64,000 nucleotides of DNA, from NCBI GenBank assembly GCA_030248295.1, contig JASANH010001673.1:1-64000 (forward strand). Direction: 5' to 3'. The notes beneath the pieces were generated by a model. That model was not told the DNA's origin, did no database searches, and saw nothing but the letters and a program-made list of their open reading frames with translations. This DNA comes from Mesodorylaimus sp. YZB2_4. Lineage: Eukaryota; Nematoda; Enoplea; Dorylaimida; Dorylaimidae. Shown one piece after another: positions 46,803 to 57,726 of this stretch (its first letter is position 1; each line of letters opens with the position of its first letter). The translations under genes and the position numbers were made by a program.

Positions 46803-48864
46803 ATCATCGGTTCGATTCATGCCTGTGAAGCCTCTGCGAAAAACTCCTAGCCCGAGCGTGCTTTTACGCACACGTCAATGCGTGACACACGAGTTACCGT
46901 CGAAGTGCTCAGTAGAGAGAAATAGAGCCAAACAAGGCCGGGGTATCGAACCAGCGGGTTCTGGGCCCTTCTTCATTGCCTAGTTCAGGATACCCTCGAG
47001 TGAGGTGCTCCCACTGGGGATGCAGCGGGCTTCTTTGTGCTCTGTCTCTACCCCCTTTTATGCTATGCACGCCCACAATTTTCTCCTGGCAAGGAAAATT
47101 CGCGTCACACCCAAATCTAGAGCACGCTTTATGCGGATTCGTGAGCATTTTGACAGAAGTTTCTGCAGTTCACAAAAGCTATTTTCTCATAAGTCACCTG
47201 CAGTATATTCGCATTGCCGACTACAGCGAAGCCTGGGATCTTAAGCCAAATCTGCCATTATTAAAAAACTTCTCACCATCGCCCATTTTGAAAAGTTTTA
47301 GCCAGCGTTCCACCTAGAGGGGTTCTCAGAAGATTTGGTACCATTCTTGGATGCATGGTCACGGCATACGCTGACAAGGAGTACAAATAGGAGCAAACTT
47401 AACACTTTGACGAATTGGTGCCGAAGCATGAATGCCCTAAAACTGTGTAAATGGAAATGTCGTGTGTGTGTCATGGTGCGCAAGCTTATGCTGCTGGGAT
47501 ACAGTTGTTTTATTCAACATCTGGGCGGACAGGGTGACATTTTTAATTGCTTGTCGCAAGAATCCGATTAAACGCAGTTGAAAATTTTTCTCAGGTCCAA
47601 ACGACAGAGTTATGTTTCTCCCGACACGACGCTGCAAGCAAATTTTACAGAGCAAATTCTGCTTCTGTCATCAAACAACAGCTGCTATTTCCCTGTGATC
47701 CGATGAATCCATCCGATGATAGTTTTTTCATCAAGTGCCCACCTACTCGCTAGCTTAAGGGCAAAAAAATTAGATCCCCTTGTTTAGTTGGTCTTTCATT
47801 TTGAGTGCCTTGTAGGCGCTTAGAGGGGGAATCACAGTGCGATCGAAGTAATTTAGTCGCCCAACGATTAAAAATTAAGGATAAGTCCATAGCCAAACCA
47901 AACTGAAATATGATACGCACGTGAGAAAGAAAGTGTCCTTGGGGCTAGATTCTACTATTCATCTGGTGAACTTGGGGAGGGAACCCGCTCTTAAAATGGT
48001 ACAAAATCGATCATAGGATGGCGCGCGAGTGCGGGCATGTACTCCCTCGAGAAAAAACTTTGCGCACAGAGCCTAATTACAAACGGCCAAGCTTTTGATT
48101 TTGCGCGTTTTGATAAGGTTGCGGCGTTGGGAAAGGAAGGAGGCGGTTTAGTATTTAATGCGATGTCCTTCTCCGCTTGGCTGTTTCAGTGTTTTTCTAA
48201 TAAAAGCCGCTGACGAGCGGAAAAGTTTTCTTCGATTTTCCAAGTAAAAAAAGAGAAAATGGCGTTAGGCCGAGCTAAATCATAAAAAACTTGAAGAGAG
48301 AGAGCGCAAAAAAGTGCTGCACTCTGCAGCGGGTAATCATCGCTTGACTGGATTCGAAAGAGTCGTTTCTTTGTTGGTATTAAGGCACTTTTATGCTCAC
48401 TTTTCATCTTCTAACTTTTCAATGCACTGGTGTGGCGAAAAGGATTTTTAATAGTGAATGTATGACGGACGTCCAAGCGTGTTTTGTCTGATTTGAGAGG
48501 CATTGAGTCGGGTGTTTCGTCCCTGTTTTACCTGCTGAATTGGCACTGCCGTCATCGGACAGGTTATCCAGAGCGCGGTCATTTAGCTCAATGGCATGGG
48601 CTAGCGATAGTCTGGAATGTTTCGAAGCTCCTATTTTTGCCTTTTCTGACACGCACGCACGCTTGAATAGTGAACGCCCAACGCCTCGTCAGATTTTTGA
48701 ATGAGTGCTTCAAGCGGTAAATGCTGTTTTTGAAGTCACGTGCCGTAAACTCGTCTCATGATCATTAGCATTACGCTTGCTTTCTGACACCTGCGAATGC
48801 AAGTCTTGTGCACAAGAGGAAAAAATTGCGAAAGATTTAGGTTGACAAGCTGCTCGTAAAAATG

Positions 48865-48874
48865 CCCCCCCCCC
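48865..48874 (+). repeat. Poly-C tract (10)
   Basis: It overlaps the start of the first copy of the 74-bp direct repeat; the second copy has only five C here. Confidence 0.95.
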
Positions 48875-48943
48875 TCTTCCCTAGAAACTTCTATCACCTT
48901 CCTCTCACTCTTACTTTACACCACTACCACCGAGTCTATCATG
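48870..48943 (+). repeat. 74-bp direct repeat, first copy
   Basis: This appears identical to 49186-49259, 316 bp downstream. The copy here is preceded by a poly-C tract; the other is not. Confidence 0.9.
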
Positions 48944-49185
48944 TCCTTCATCTTCACTCGCGTTCGCGACACTCCGCCGCTTGTTGAAAGAGTCGTCGTC
49001 GTCTTCAGGGATCTCGATTGGATCGAACCACGCTCTGCTACCAAATAATTCTGTCGTCGCCTGGTCGCGCAGTGGAAGTTGATATAGCGGGACGGCAGAA
49101 TCACACGTTGATTTGATTTATTTAGGTATATTTCAATAGAGTACTTGATAAACGACCGTACACTCGCTTCACATAAAACGACCCT

Positions 49186-49259
49186 CCCCCTCTTCCCTAG
49201 AAACTTCTATCACCTTCCTCTCACTCTTACTTTACACCACTACCACCGAGTCTATCATG
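49186..49259 (+). repeat. 74-bp direct repeat, second copy
   Basis: The match to 48870-48943 begins in CCCCCTCTTCC and ends at ATCATG; flanks differ on both sides. Confidence 0.9.
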
Positions 49260-51229
49260 CACAGTTTGATCAAAGTTGCCAGCAGGACCAAGGAAACATA
49301 GTTATTGCCTTATTCTTTCATAACCAGTGAAATATTTACGTGACCCTGTCCGCTAAAGGCGGCTATAAAAAAGGGGGTGGTGGTGATATTTGCATCTGTT
49401 ATACCAATCCATAAATTTTTGCGCATAGCAACGAAATTGTGTAATAATTATTGAAATAATAACTTTAGGCTACTACGTGCGGGTCATGGTCTCTTCGTTA
49501 ATTCATTAATCCATTCGCTTCATTGCCTCCAATGTCGAGTGTCGTATGTCCGCATTCTCACATTTTCTGAAGGATAATGTTGTTTTTGGTCTGGGCACGC
49601 TGCAGGCGTAGACACCTACATTAATTAGACATTGTGACCCTGGGTTTAATTATCTCTTTCCTTCCCTCTGAGGTAGTATTGACTGCCATGTTGGCCCCGA
49701 TCAATAAATGCCATGGTCAGTGTCTAGTTGTCACCGCGGGAAGACACGTACGACCAGCCGGGGTAATCAACCCTGAGGCCTCCGTAATCCACCGTCAAAA
49801 GTAATACTTTCAACGTGCAAGAAGCAGCCTGTTCGAACCGGAAGTTTGTCGAAAGCTGTTTCATCTTCGCCTAAAAGGCGTATTTTTCAGTATTCAGTCA
49901 GCTACTTTTGTCCGGCGGTTATTATATCGCCCTTTGTTGACCATCTCGTTATCATAAGCCTTTGTAAGCATCACTTCATGTGGCCCTGCTTAGGCGTGCG
50001 CAGTGTGTGGTCCAACATACAAAAGCATGTTTGGGCTTCCTTTTGGACAGAATTATGTTAAAGTCTGCCATATGTTGCATACTACTTGAAATAGCCTAGC
50101 TCTTCCTTGAAACAATATGAGTTGGTAATCTTAGACATGTCCACTCGTTCCAAGGAAACATGCCATCCATGGCCATGTATGCGCTGAATTGCAAGAACCT
50201 TTCCCTGATGAGCTCGGCCACGTCGAATCCAATTATCCACATCCGTCATTGATGTGGATTGCTGCCTCGGACCCAGCACAGTACCATCCCTCTCCTTACT
50301 GATGTCTGATCTCAACTCTTGGCGGCACGTAGTAAGGACCACTCGAGGGAGCACGAGATGCTCACGTGGCAGTAAACGTCTCTCTAGAAAGACCCACGCG
50401 GTTCGAGGCTGAGGATAGAAGATCGTTTGCCTCGCTCTGTCGCACCTACTTTTGATCTTCATCATGTCCTCGTCATTCCGTTGATGCCGCCCAGCATTGC
50501 TCGCGCGTCATTGCCGGATGCTAATGACGGGTTCTTGTGGCTAATGTGTATCAAAATTGTCTCAAGCATCGGTGCACGCCCGAATGCTGCCGCGAATGTT
50601 CGCGAGCAGTCTTCGGTGGCGTGAAAGAAAGGAGAAAATACGAATCAGGAGCGATACCCTTTGAACCTTTTTATCCCTTGTATATCTAAAAATTTTCTAT
50701 TGTCAGGTGTCTAGGTATAACATCGTCAATGCTTTTTAGCTTTTTTTAGAATTTCTTCTAGCTAGCTGATTTGCATTTTCCCAGGTACTAAAAGGGGTAA
50801 AACTTATTCTATGCTCCATTCATGGGGATACTTTGTAGTCTTAGCGACACTTGGTTTTTCACTCTCCCGAAAGGACTGGCATGTCAATTGGTACAGATTT
50901 TCAAATCCGTTGAAGGAATTGGTGGCCCTATCTACCTATGCCGAACCGGCTTGCCAAAGGAGCGATTTTGGCCCCGCAAAATTAGCGCACTGAACGAAGA
51001 GAAAGCCTCAGCTTATCATTTTGTCATCTGATCCCGCAAAGGCCTAGTTTAGGTAGAAAACAAACCTGCAAAATTTCCAGTTCTAGCATTCTCAGGAGTC
51101 CGGCCTGTATCAATACCCTTCACTATGGTTTGGTACCAGTCTTTTGTGGCACAGCCTTTTATCGCTCGCTTGCATATATTTTAGGCTTTTACAAGTTTAT
51201 ATTTTTAGAAACCAGGCGTGGACCGAATA

Positions 51230-52543
51230 ATGGACGTGACCAGTTTGTCGAGTGCAGACTTTTATCGCGTCTTCGGTGATTCGCCTGATCTCATGTCGAA
51301 GATATCGATGAGTGAGTACTTCGATGACGACAGCACCAATCGATATCGAGCCTGGCTCATCGTCGCCTATTGCGCTATGTTGAGCGTGGGTGTAATAGGC
51401 AATGTCTGGGTGGCCTCGGTAATCGGCTGCGTTTTACGAGCTTCGAATCGTCAATTCGGCGTCCTGGGTGGTCAAGGCGCCGAAGCTCCTCAAGCCATCC
51501 AAATTTATATTCTGACACTATGCTGTAGCGATTTAGTGGTTTTAGCATTTTTATTATTTCTCATCGCCGATCTCATTTATGGACATTGGATTCTGCCAAC
51601 GAGCACCTCCTTGTGTCGTCTTTATTTGTGCACTGAGAGCCTAAATAAGTTCTGCGGTCCCTTCCTCCTGGTAGCATTGAGTGGGTACTGCTACGTGAGC
51701 GTGTGCAAAAGGCAGTGGAAAAACGTGCCCTTGAGTTCGAGAGGCATATGCGCCGTTGTGATCACCGTCTGTTTCTCATTAGTCCTCGTACTCATTACAC
51801 CAGTTTTTATTCACGGCGATGTACAATTTCTGATCGTCCATAATGCCAGTGCTATTTATTCCATCACTCCAAAATGCGCTCTCCAACCACCCGAAAATGT
51901 GTTGACGGCATTTACCATATACAGCTTTATATGCGGCTATGTCGTGCCAGCATTTTTATTCTCCTTCTTCTACGCTTCGATCTTGATGTGCGCTTACAGG
52001 CAAGTGCATGCTCGGGTGCGGAGACGGGAAGATGGACGGATAGGGGGCGACGGAAATGCTCAACGTTCTCAGTCGACGATTCGAGGAAGTCGGCGAAAAA
52101 GATCGTATTTAAGTCGCGTCGTCAAGACGTCTTTGGGTTTGGTCGTATTCTATTTAGTGTGCTGGTCACCCTACTATATCATGTGCATGTATCAGTATCT
52201 GACGCCCCATCATAGCATGCACGAGTCGAACGTGGGCGTGGTATTCGGATATCTAATTCATATGCTACCCTACATCAACTGTACTGGCTATCCCATCCTC
52301 TACACTGTGCTCAATAAGACTATCAAGGATGCTTATCGACGACAGGCTGCCAACGGCAGACGAAACTCGGCTCAGTGCAATCGACACTTACTCGTCGAAC
52401 GCAACGTCGCCAATGGAAAACTTGAATGTGATATCACAAAAGCACCCTCTTGTCTCATCGAGCTTTCAGTGGCCCTCTCAACCTCCTTTATATCGAACTC
52501 ACAAATGCCTCCTTCGCGTCGTGAAAGCAAAGAAGTTTTATGA
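51230..52543 (+). CDS. Class A GPCR, neuropeptide-receptor type, DRY-less
   Basis: A seven-helix receptor of 437 residues in one exon. I use the ATG at 51230; the frame is open a little further upstream but only via GTG. TM1 has GVIGNVWVASVIG, TM2 LTLCCSDLVVLAFLLF, and TM6 FYLVCWSPYYIM with the CWxP motif, which places it among peptide-type class A receptors (somatostatin/allatostatin-like fold). After TM3 the usual DRY is replaced by GYCYVSVCKR, and TM7 has GYPILYTVLN in place of NPxxY. Cysteines before TM3 (SLCRLY) and in loop 2 (PKCAL) can form the conserved disulfide. The third loop is basic with Arg/Ser clusters, and the C-tail is long. TATTTTTAG ends about 21 bases before the ATG and could be a cis or trans splice acceptor. 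Confidence 0.88.
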   Translation: MDVTSLSSADFYRVFGDSPDLMSKISMSEYFDDDSTNRYRAWLIVAYCAMLSVGVIGNVWVASVIGCVLRASNRQFGVLGGQGAEAPQAIQIYILTLCCSDLVVLAFLLFLIADLIYGHWILPTSTSLCRLYLCTESLNKFCGPFLLVALSGYCYVSVCKRQWKNVPLSSRGICAVVITVCFSLVLVLITPVFIHGDVQFLIVHNASAIYSITPKCALQPPENVLTAFTIYSFICGYVVPAFLFSFFYASILMCAYRQVHARVRRREDGRIGGDGNAQRSQSTIRGSRRKRSYLSRVVKTSLGLVVFYLVCWSPYYIMCMYQYLTPHHSMHESNVGVVFGYLIHMLPYINCTGYPILYTVLNKTIKDAYRRQAANGRRNSAQCNRHLLVERNVANGKLECDITKAPSCLIELSVALSTSFISNSQMPPSRRESKEVL

Positions 52544-55500
52544 ATTCTGTGCGCATTCTTTCCAGTCTTCAGTGCCGCATTGTTTCCCGTACAGAAAAGA
52601 AAAAATGGAAAAACGCGTCATTACAGATTCTTTTTTTTTGATTTCTAAGCGCTTGAAATATTTGTACTTATAAAAAAGAGGTTCCACGACTTTTTATTTG
52701 TTGGGTGTGCGTCATTGTAATGAATATATACGATATTTTGAAAGAAATCATACCCCTTTTCGAATTGTGAAGCGTTGGTCATACACCTGTACATTGCACT
52801 ACAAATAGCACGTAAACGTGTCCATCACCCTTCGACTCAAATCTCACTGGCATTAACATCAGACGGTTATTTCACGATGCTGGCGCTTCTACGAGTTTCT
52901 GTTCAGAGCAATGGCCGGATATAGTAACAGTGCCGACCAACGGATTGGGTGTATTCTCGGCAGAAAATCGTTCAAAGAAACGGCCAATTGCTCGGACAAT
53001 GCTTTTCGCAGCTTCGAACCCAGCTGAGTTGCACTGACGCACAATATCATCTTTCCGACAAAATAATCGACAGTTGATTAGCCTAGAAATTTGAAACTAT
53101 TGTACTGTACATCCCATACCCTTTTAATGTTGTCTTAATATTATGGTTACATCGAGGCGAACAAGAGCAAGCGATGCGAGAAGAATGTCCCGTAGTAAGG
53201 TGTCTCAGATTCCAGGCTTGCACCTAAATGACATGAAACACACCGCGCTTCCTCCAGTGGTGTCACACGATCCTCTTGTACTGCTGCAACTTCCAAGGTA
53301 AGAGCCAATTGCCATCATGGGGGCTCTGCTAATTAGCAACTTCGTGCAGCCGGATTATAAGGTACTCTAACGGCGCTCAGAAAAAAAACGACCATTATAA
53401 ACCATAGCAGTTGCTTAACTGATCAGAAGAGCTAAATGGTTGAAGTGATACACGCGACTGAATAAGATGACTGACCTGCACAAGCCGTCGATAGCTTTGT
53501 CGGGGTCATCAGGACTAATTGGTCTCTGAAGAAAATGACATGCGTTGCTATGTTCACTTCAACAATAAGCTCATACTTACCGACGTTACGAATGCCTTAT
53601 AGGTTCTTACAAAAGCTTGCTTATGGTGACTGCACTTCAGCTTACATGGATCTGATTGCTGGTTGCTTACGTCCGTCAAACAGTCCATAGACTCTTTGAT
53701 ATCTGAAAAGAATGCTCGGTTGTCCAGTGTCGCCTGTGGACACTATGAAACTCACTTCTGTAATGTTTAGTGGTTATATCCAACTTCAGGTCTGATGTGC
53801 AAGGTGGGGAGCTGAAACTGGCTCTAGCATGGGAGACACGTATATCTTAGGAGAAAAAAACTGAAGACGCCTAAAGGTTAGTTTCCTGGAGAAACCTAGT
53901 ATGGGCTAAGTACACAATTTATGTGCATACCATCATTGCACACGATACCCAATGCCAAGTCAACACACGCTTGGGTAATCTGTACCATCGGCACATCTCT
54001 GGGCCCGTTGCATCTCGACAAACAGATTTTTATTGTTCGGATTTCTCTGCAAAAAGATCACAAGAATCCAACATCCAACACAAGATTCTTGCATAAAGTT
54101 AGCTTAAACTTACTGACAATAATTACCCCACTTTTCAGGAGCCAAATTCACCAACAGACCATCCGATGTACCCTCTGCAAATCTTCGCAAGAAATGTTTA
54201 GCTTTGAGAGTTTCACGAGTCATTATCGCCGTGTACTTCTCCTTGTTGAAACATTCTTGCGGGCATGTTAGCTGCGCTCCAACTTGCCTAAATCGAAGCG
54301 TTTTGGAATTCTTATTTCAGTAGGTTGCACGGCTGAGAATAGAAGCTGGCAAATGGTACCCAGTCGTATGCTTATTGGCAAACACCTCTTACTAAAAACT
54401 TGTCACACAGCTGGACTGGAAAACTAATACTTACCTTATGCCTCTGTCGAAAGTGCAATGTGCCACGCAAAGTGAGGAAAGGAAGGCTGAAAATGGAAAA
54501 AATTGGTCTACTTAGAGCAGGACTTACTCGAGACACCAACCTGTAAATACAAATAGGACTTTCATTTTTTGGGTTTTAATGCGGTCTAGCCGCTCGTCCA
54601 CAAATCAACAGCAGCAATGCGAATGTACTTTGCACCTCCGGCTGCTGAGTGAGAATTTGCTGCCGAAATAATATTTACCAGACAATGAATGTTCACGAAT
54701 TAGTAGCCGTCGCGATGTGAGTGGGCTTGCAACAACTCACGTCCCAAGCCAGACAGACTGAGCCTAGTATAGATGGAATTTGAAGATTAGTTTCGCTCGG
54801 AAGTGATTAATGAAAGCAAAGTGCAAAAAGTTTGCAGCAGAAGCTTAAAAGTAAATTAAACCAGGCAAAAATTTTGGCACACTCTGAGTTAGTTCTGGAA
54901 ACGCATTTGTGATTATTTATGGGTACACAACTGCTGAAGCCCGTTCAGGGATAGCTCACCGTGAAGTATCCGTGGCTGAGTTCGGTTTCCATATCAGCAG
55001 CAGAGATGCTAGGCGCAATTCTTGTTGACTAATTCACGCACACTCGATAGATAAATAAGTAGAGAAAGCGAGGACGTAATGTGCTATTTGACGTGCTAGT
55101 TTATTCAACGTGACTTACGCAGTTTTGGCCCGTTATTCTGGTCGTGAATTTCACGTGAATCCGCAGTATTCAGTCAACCACTGGGGCTCCGCGGACCAAA
55201 ATAGCACCAATAACCTACCTGCCTGCATGTTCAATAGTTGACGAAAAGAATTTTGGTGCTCAAATGACGAACTTTTTTATGCTGTGGCACGCTATAGCAT
55301 TGTTTTTTATCTAGGATGGAGTTTTGTGCGCTGTCACCGTTGTCACCGGTCAAAGGTTGTTGAACGGTGGCCACACCCAACATTTTGATCTGCGGACACC
55401 GAAATTTTCTGATACCCAAACGAAAACCGTAAACGGACTCTCTTGCTGCAGTAGTGATCCCGTGAAGTGTAATCTCAATCCAAAATCTTATCATGTTCCT

Positions 55501-55852
55501 CAAGGTTTTCCAGTTGAAAAAAGCTATACTGTACTTAAAAACAGTTAAGGCCGCAGTCGCACGAGGACGCTTGGGCTTTTAAGTACTTGGACTTGCTTTG
55601 ACTTTCTAGGTTCGTCTACAGCTACCCCCTTTGTAAGACGTATCTTAGTACAGTATCTTCTAGATAAAAAGAACTGTTTATGACGGGAGTACATATCGCT
55701 TTCTTCGAAGAGCGCCCATGTAAAAATCACGAAGCAGCAGGCTAGGCTAGGTTTGGGTAAGGTACACAGATATCACTAGTCCTACAATGTATACAGAAAA
55801 AGCTTATGTTGCACGACAACAGTATCATGGATGAGTGCAGTCACCTGCTGCC
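52544..55852. other. Intergenic, nothing recognised
   Basis: 3.3 kb between the GPCR and EGF-EF-hand gene A. Only short scattered frames without motifs. A 90-codon minus frame at 55231-55503 has no recognisable feature. Confidence 0.5.
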
Positions 55853-56890
55853 TTAGGAGGACGACTGTCGTCTGGCTTTCATCAATGTTTGGAATTCAGA
55901 AAAACTGACCACCCCATCCTTATTCCTATCAGCTGCTTCCAACATCTTTTTCAAATCATCATTTGATAATCTTTGATTCAGCGTCCTCGTGGCGGCCTTC
56001 AATTCTGCCAGATTGATTTGGCCATCTTTGCTAGAATCAAAGAAATTAAAAGTATCGCGCAGAGCGGCTTTCGACGCCTCGTTTTCTTGTTCGGATTCTT
56101 TCTCTTCCTTCGGTTTCGTGCTTTCTTTCTTGTGTCCGCTCGATTTGGTCCTATTCTTTGAACCACGTGATTTGTGATGCACCTTGGGCTTGTCAGTTGC
56201 GGCGTCTCTGGCAATCAAATCGAGTGGGGATTTGGTTATGTCTTCTTTGTTCGGCTCGGTTTTGTCAGTGCTCTGAAACGAGGCAACAATGAAGTGCATA
56301 TGGGGAGCAGTAAGCAGAAATGCTGCTGCAAAAAACAGGTTACAGATGTCCAAGGTAGCGTCTTTTGTACGGATGCCTCAAAAGGCGGGGAATTCGAATT
56401 TTGAAATTGCTTTGCTGCCGCAAGTCCATACCTTGATCTTATGCGACTTTCTAGTGACGTGAGGAGCGCGAGTCGATGGCTCCTCTTCTTTCTCCTTGGC
56501 ATTATCCTCAGTCGCATTTGTGCCAGCAGTTTCGGCGGCACAAACTCGCCCTGGATCGTCTTTACTTGGCGATTTGTCCACAAATCCCGGCCTGCATTGG
56601 CAAGCGAATCCGTAAAATTGATCAACGCAAATCGCTTCCGGTGGGCAATTATTGAGAGATGGGTCTTTACACTCGTCTCGGAACACTGTAAACAATAGAA
56701 CAGGAGTCAAGGGGAACAATAGCCACTGAAGAGACTTACCCGGTGTCGATGAACCTGGCGGTGGTGCTGGCAGTTTCGCTCCTAGAAACCATTGGAACCC
56801 TTATCTTCTGACCCAGTTGGGAAAGTTCTCAATCAACTTACCTGTTACGCAATCGAAAGCAAAAGCGGCGATGAGGCAAAAAATGAGCAT
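55853..56890 (-). CDS. Secreted EGF plus two EF-hand protein, gene A
   Basis: A small secreted calcium-binding protein. Exons are 56890-56842, 56781-56740, 56685-56432 and 56272-55853, frame continuous, 254 residues. The signal peptide is MLIFCLIAAFAFDCVTG, followed by a short Pro-rich piece. One EGF module follows (DECKDPSLNNC ... AICVDQF ... CQCRPGF ... DDPGRVC), of the six-cysteine type common in nematode matrix receptors. A lysine/glutamate-rich linker leads to two canonical EF-hands near the C-terminus (DSSKDGQINLAE and DRNKDGVVSFSE). No membrane helix is seen after the signal. An alternative reading as an ER-resident protein is unlikely because no KDEL-type end is present. It is a tandem paralogue of gene B just upstream. 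Confidence 0.85.
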
Positions 56891-57726
56891 GATGGAAGGA
56901 TGAACGGGGTGCAAAATGTATCAATTAGGACAATTGGACTTTTTCAGTCGGACAACAACAGCGATACCTTGGCTAACGACGAGAAGAAAAATGCAGCCGT
57001 CCGATATCTGCGCGGTAACGCGTTCTACCCTACTGGACACTTGGGCGAGGCCGTAATTTAGGAAAAAGGAGAAAATCGGTCAACCTGATCGACGACGAGT
57101 ATGGATCAACCTGTTTGTTTTCCCTTTGAGCCAATATTCTTTCCCGCCCCCTTTTCTATTTCGATACAACCACTGGTCACGGTCGCAAAATATACTTTTT
57201 GCCAATGGTCTTAAGAGAAAATGGAAAGTGGGTCTTGCGGAGACGAATGACACCCAATTTTCCCCTTGCACGCATTTTCAACCGTTTTGACGCCACCATT
57301 TTCACGAATTACATTTTATGATCTCACAAGAACTATCATTTGTCGGGCTGGGGAAAACAGTCATCAACTCGATGGATCGTCATAAGGTGGGGTCTCGAAC
57401 ATATCGAACAAAGTGTCTGAAAACCACTGGAATCAAGTGTCGTAACGGCCACCAGTCCTGTGACAGGTGGTCGCCACACACAGTGGGCGGTGTGTGCTGG
57501 CAGGTGGTTTTTGTATGTTCACTGTGTACCAATGTACTGGTGCCGCATCGGCCCCTGGATCTCCACATTAACCGCATCGTAAACCGTGCGATTGAGGCAT
57601 CTCACAAAAATTCTTATTTTCTCGTGCACTACATTCTGCGAATGAGCATAATTTACTAAGGCATCGCATAGTGGCCAACTAGTTGCATCACCTGCTAACC
57701 CTAATCTGTCTGCTCTCAACAATTCC
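56891..57726. other. Intergenic between the two EGF-EF-hand genes
   Basis: About 0.8 kb separating gene B's stop from gene A's start, which should contain gene A's promoter. Nothing else recognised. Confidence 0.55.

Larger units (their letters stand above)
40535..51229. other. Long gene-poor, repeat-rich interval
   Basis: About 10.7 kb without a gene I can support. It holds related repeat blocks (42300-42915 and 43640-44530), a 40-bp tandem duplication (45794-45874), poly-C tracts (46789-46802, 48865-48874) and a 74-bp direct repeat (48870-48943 and 49186-49259). The 5' exon of otopetrin gene 2 may lie near its left end. Possible but unproven coding pieces are at 48419-48652 (-) and 50082-50465 (-). 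Confidence 0.5.

Noticed and set aside
46678-46983. 101-codon plus-strand frame
   Set aside because: It reads through a poly-C tract and has no conserved feature.
48570-48640. Possible tRNA (TAGCTCAATGGCATGGG with GTTTCGAAGCTCC)
   Set aside because: Box-like words are present but arms do not pair and spacing is poor.
48419-48652. Minus-strand 77-codon frame with protein-like composition and a GTAAAA donor
   Set aside because: No recognisable motif, no matching neighbouring exons and no start; it could be an exon of an unknown gene but is not supported.
50082-50465. Minus-strand 127-codon frame rich in Arg and Leu
   Set aside because: It resembles a fragment of a mobile-element protein in style, but no catalytic motif or flanking repeat could be found.
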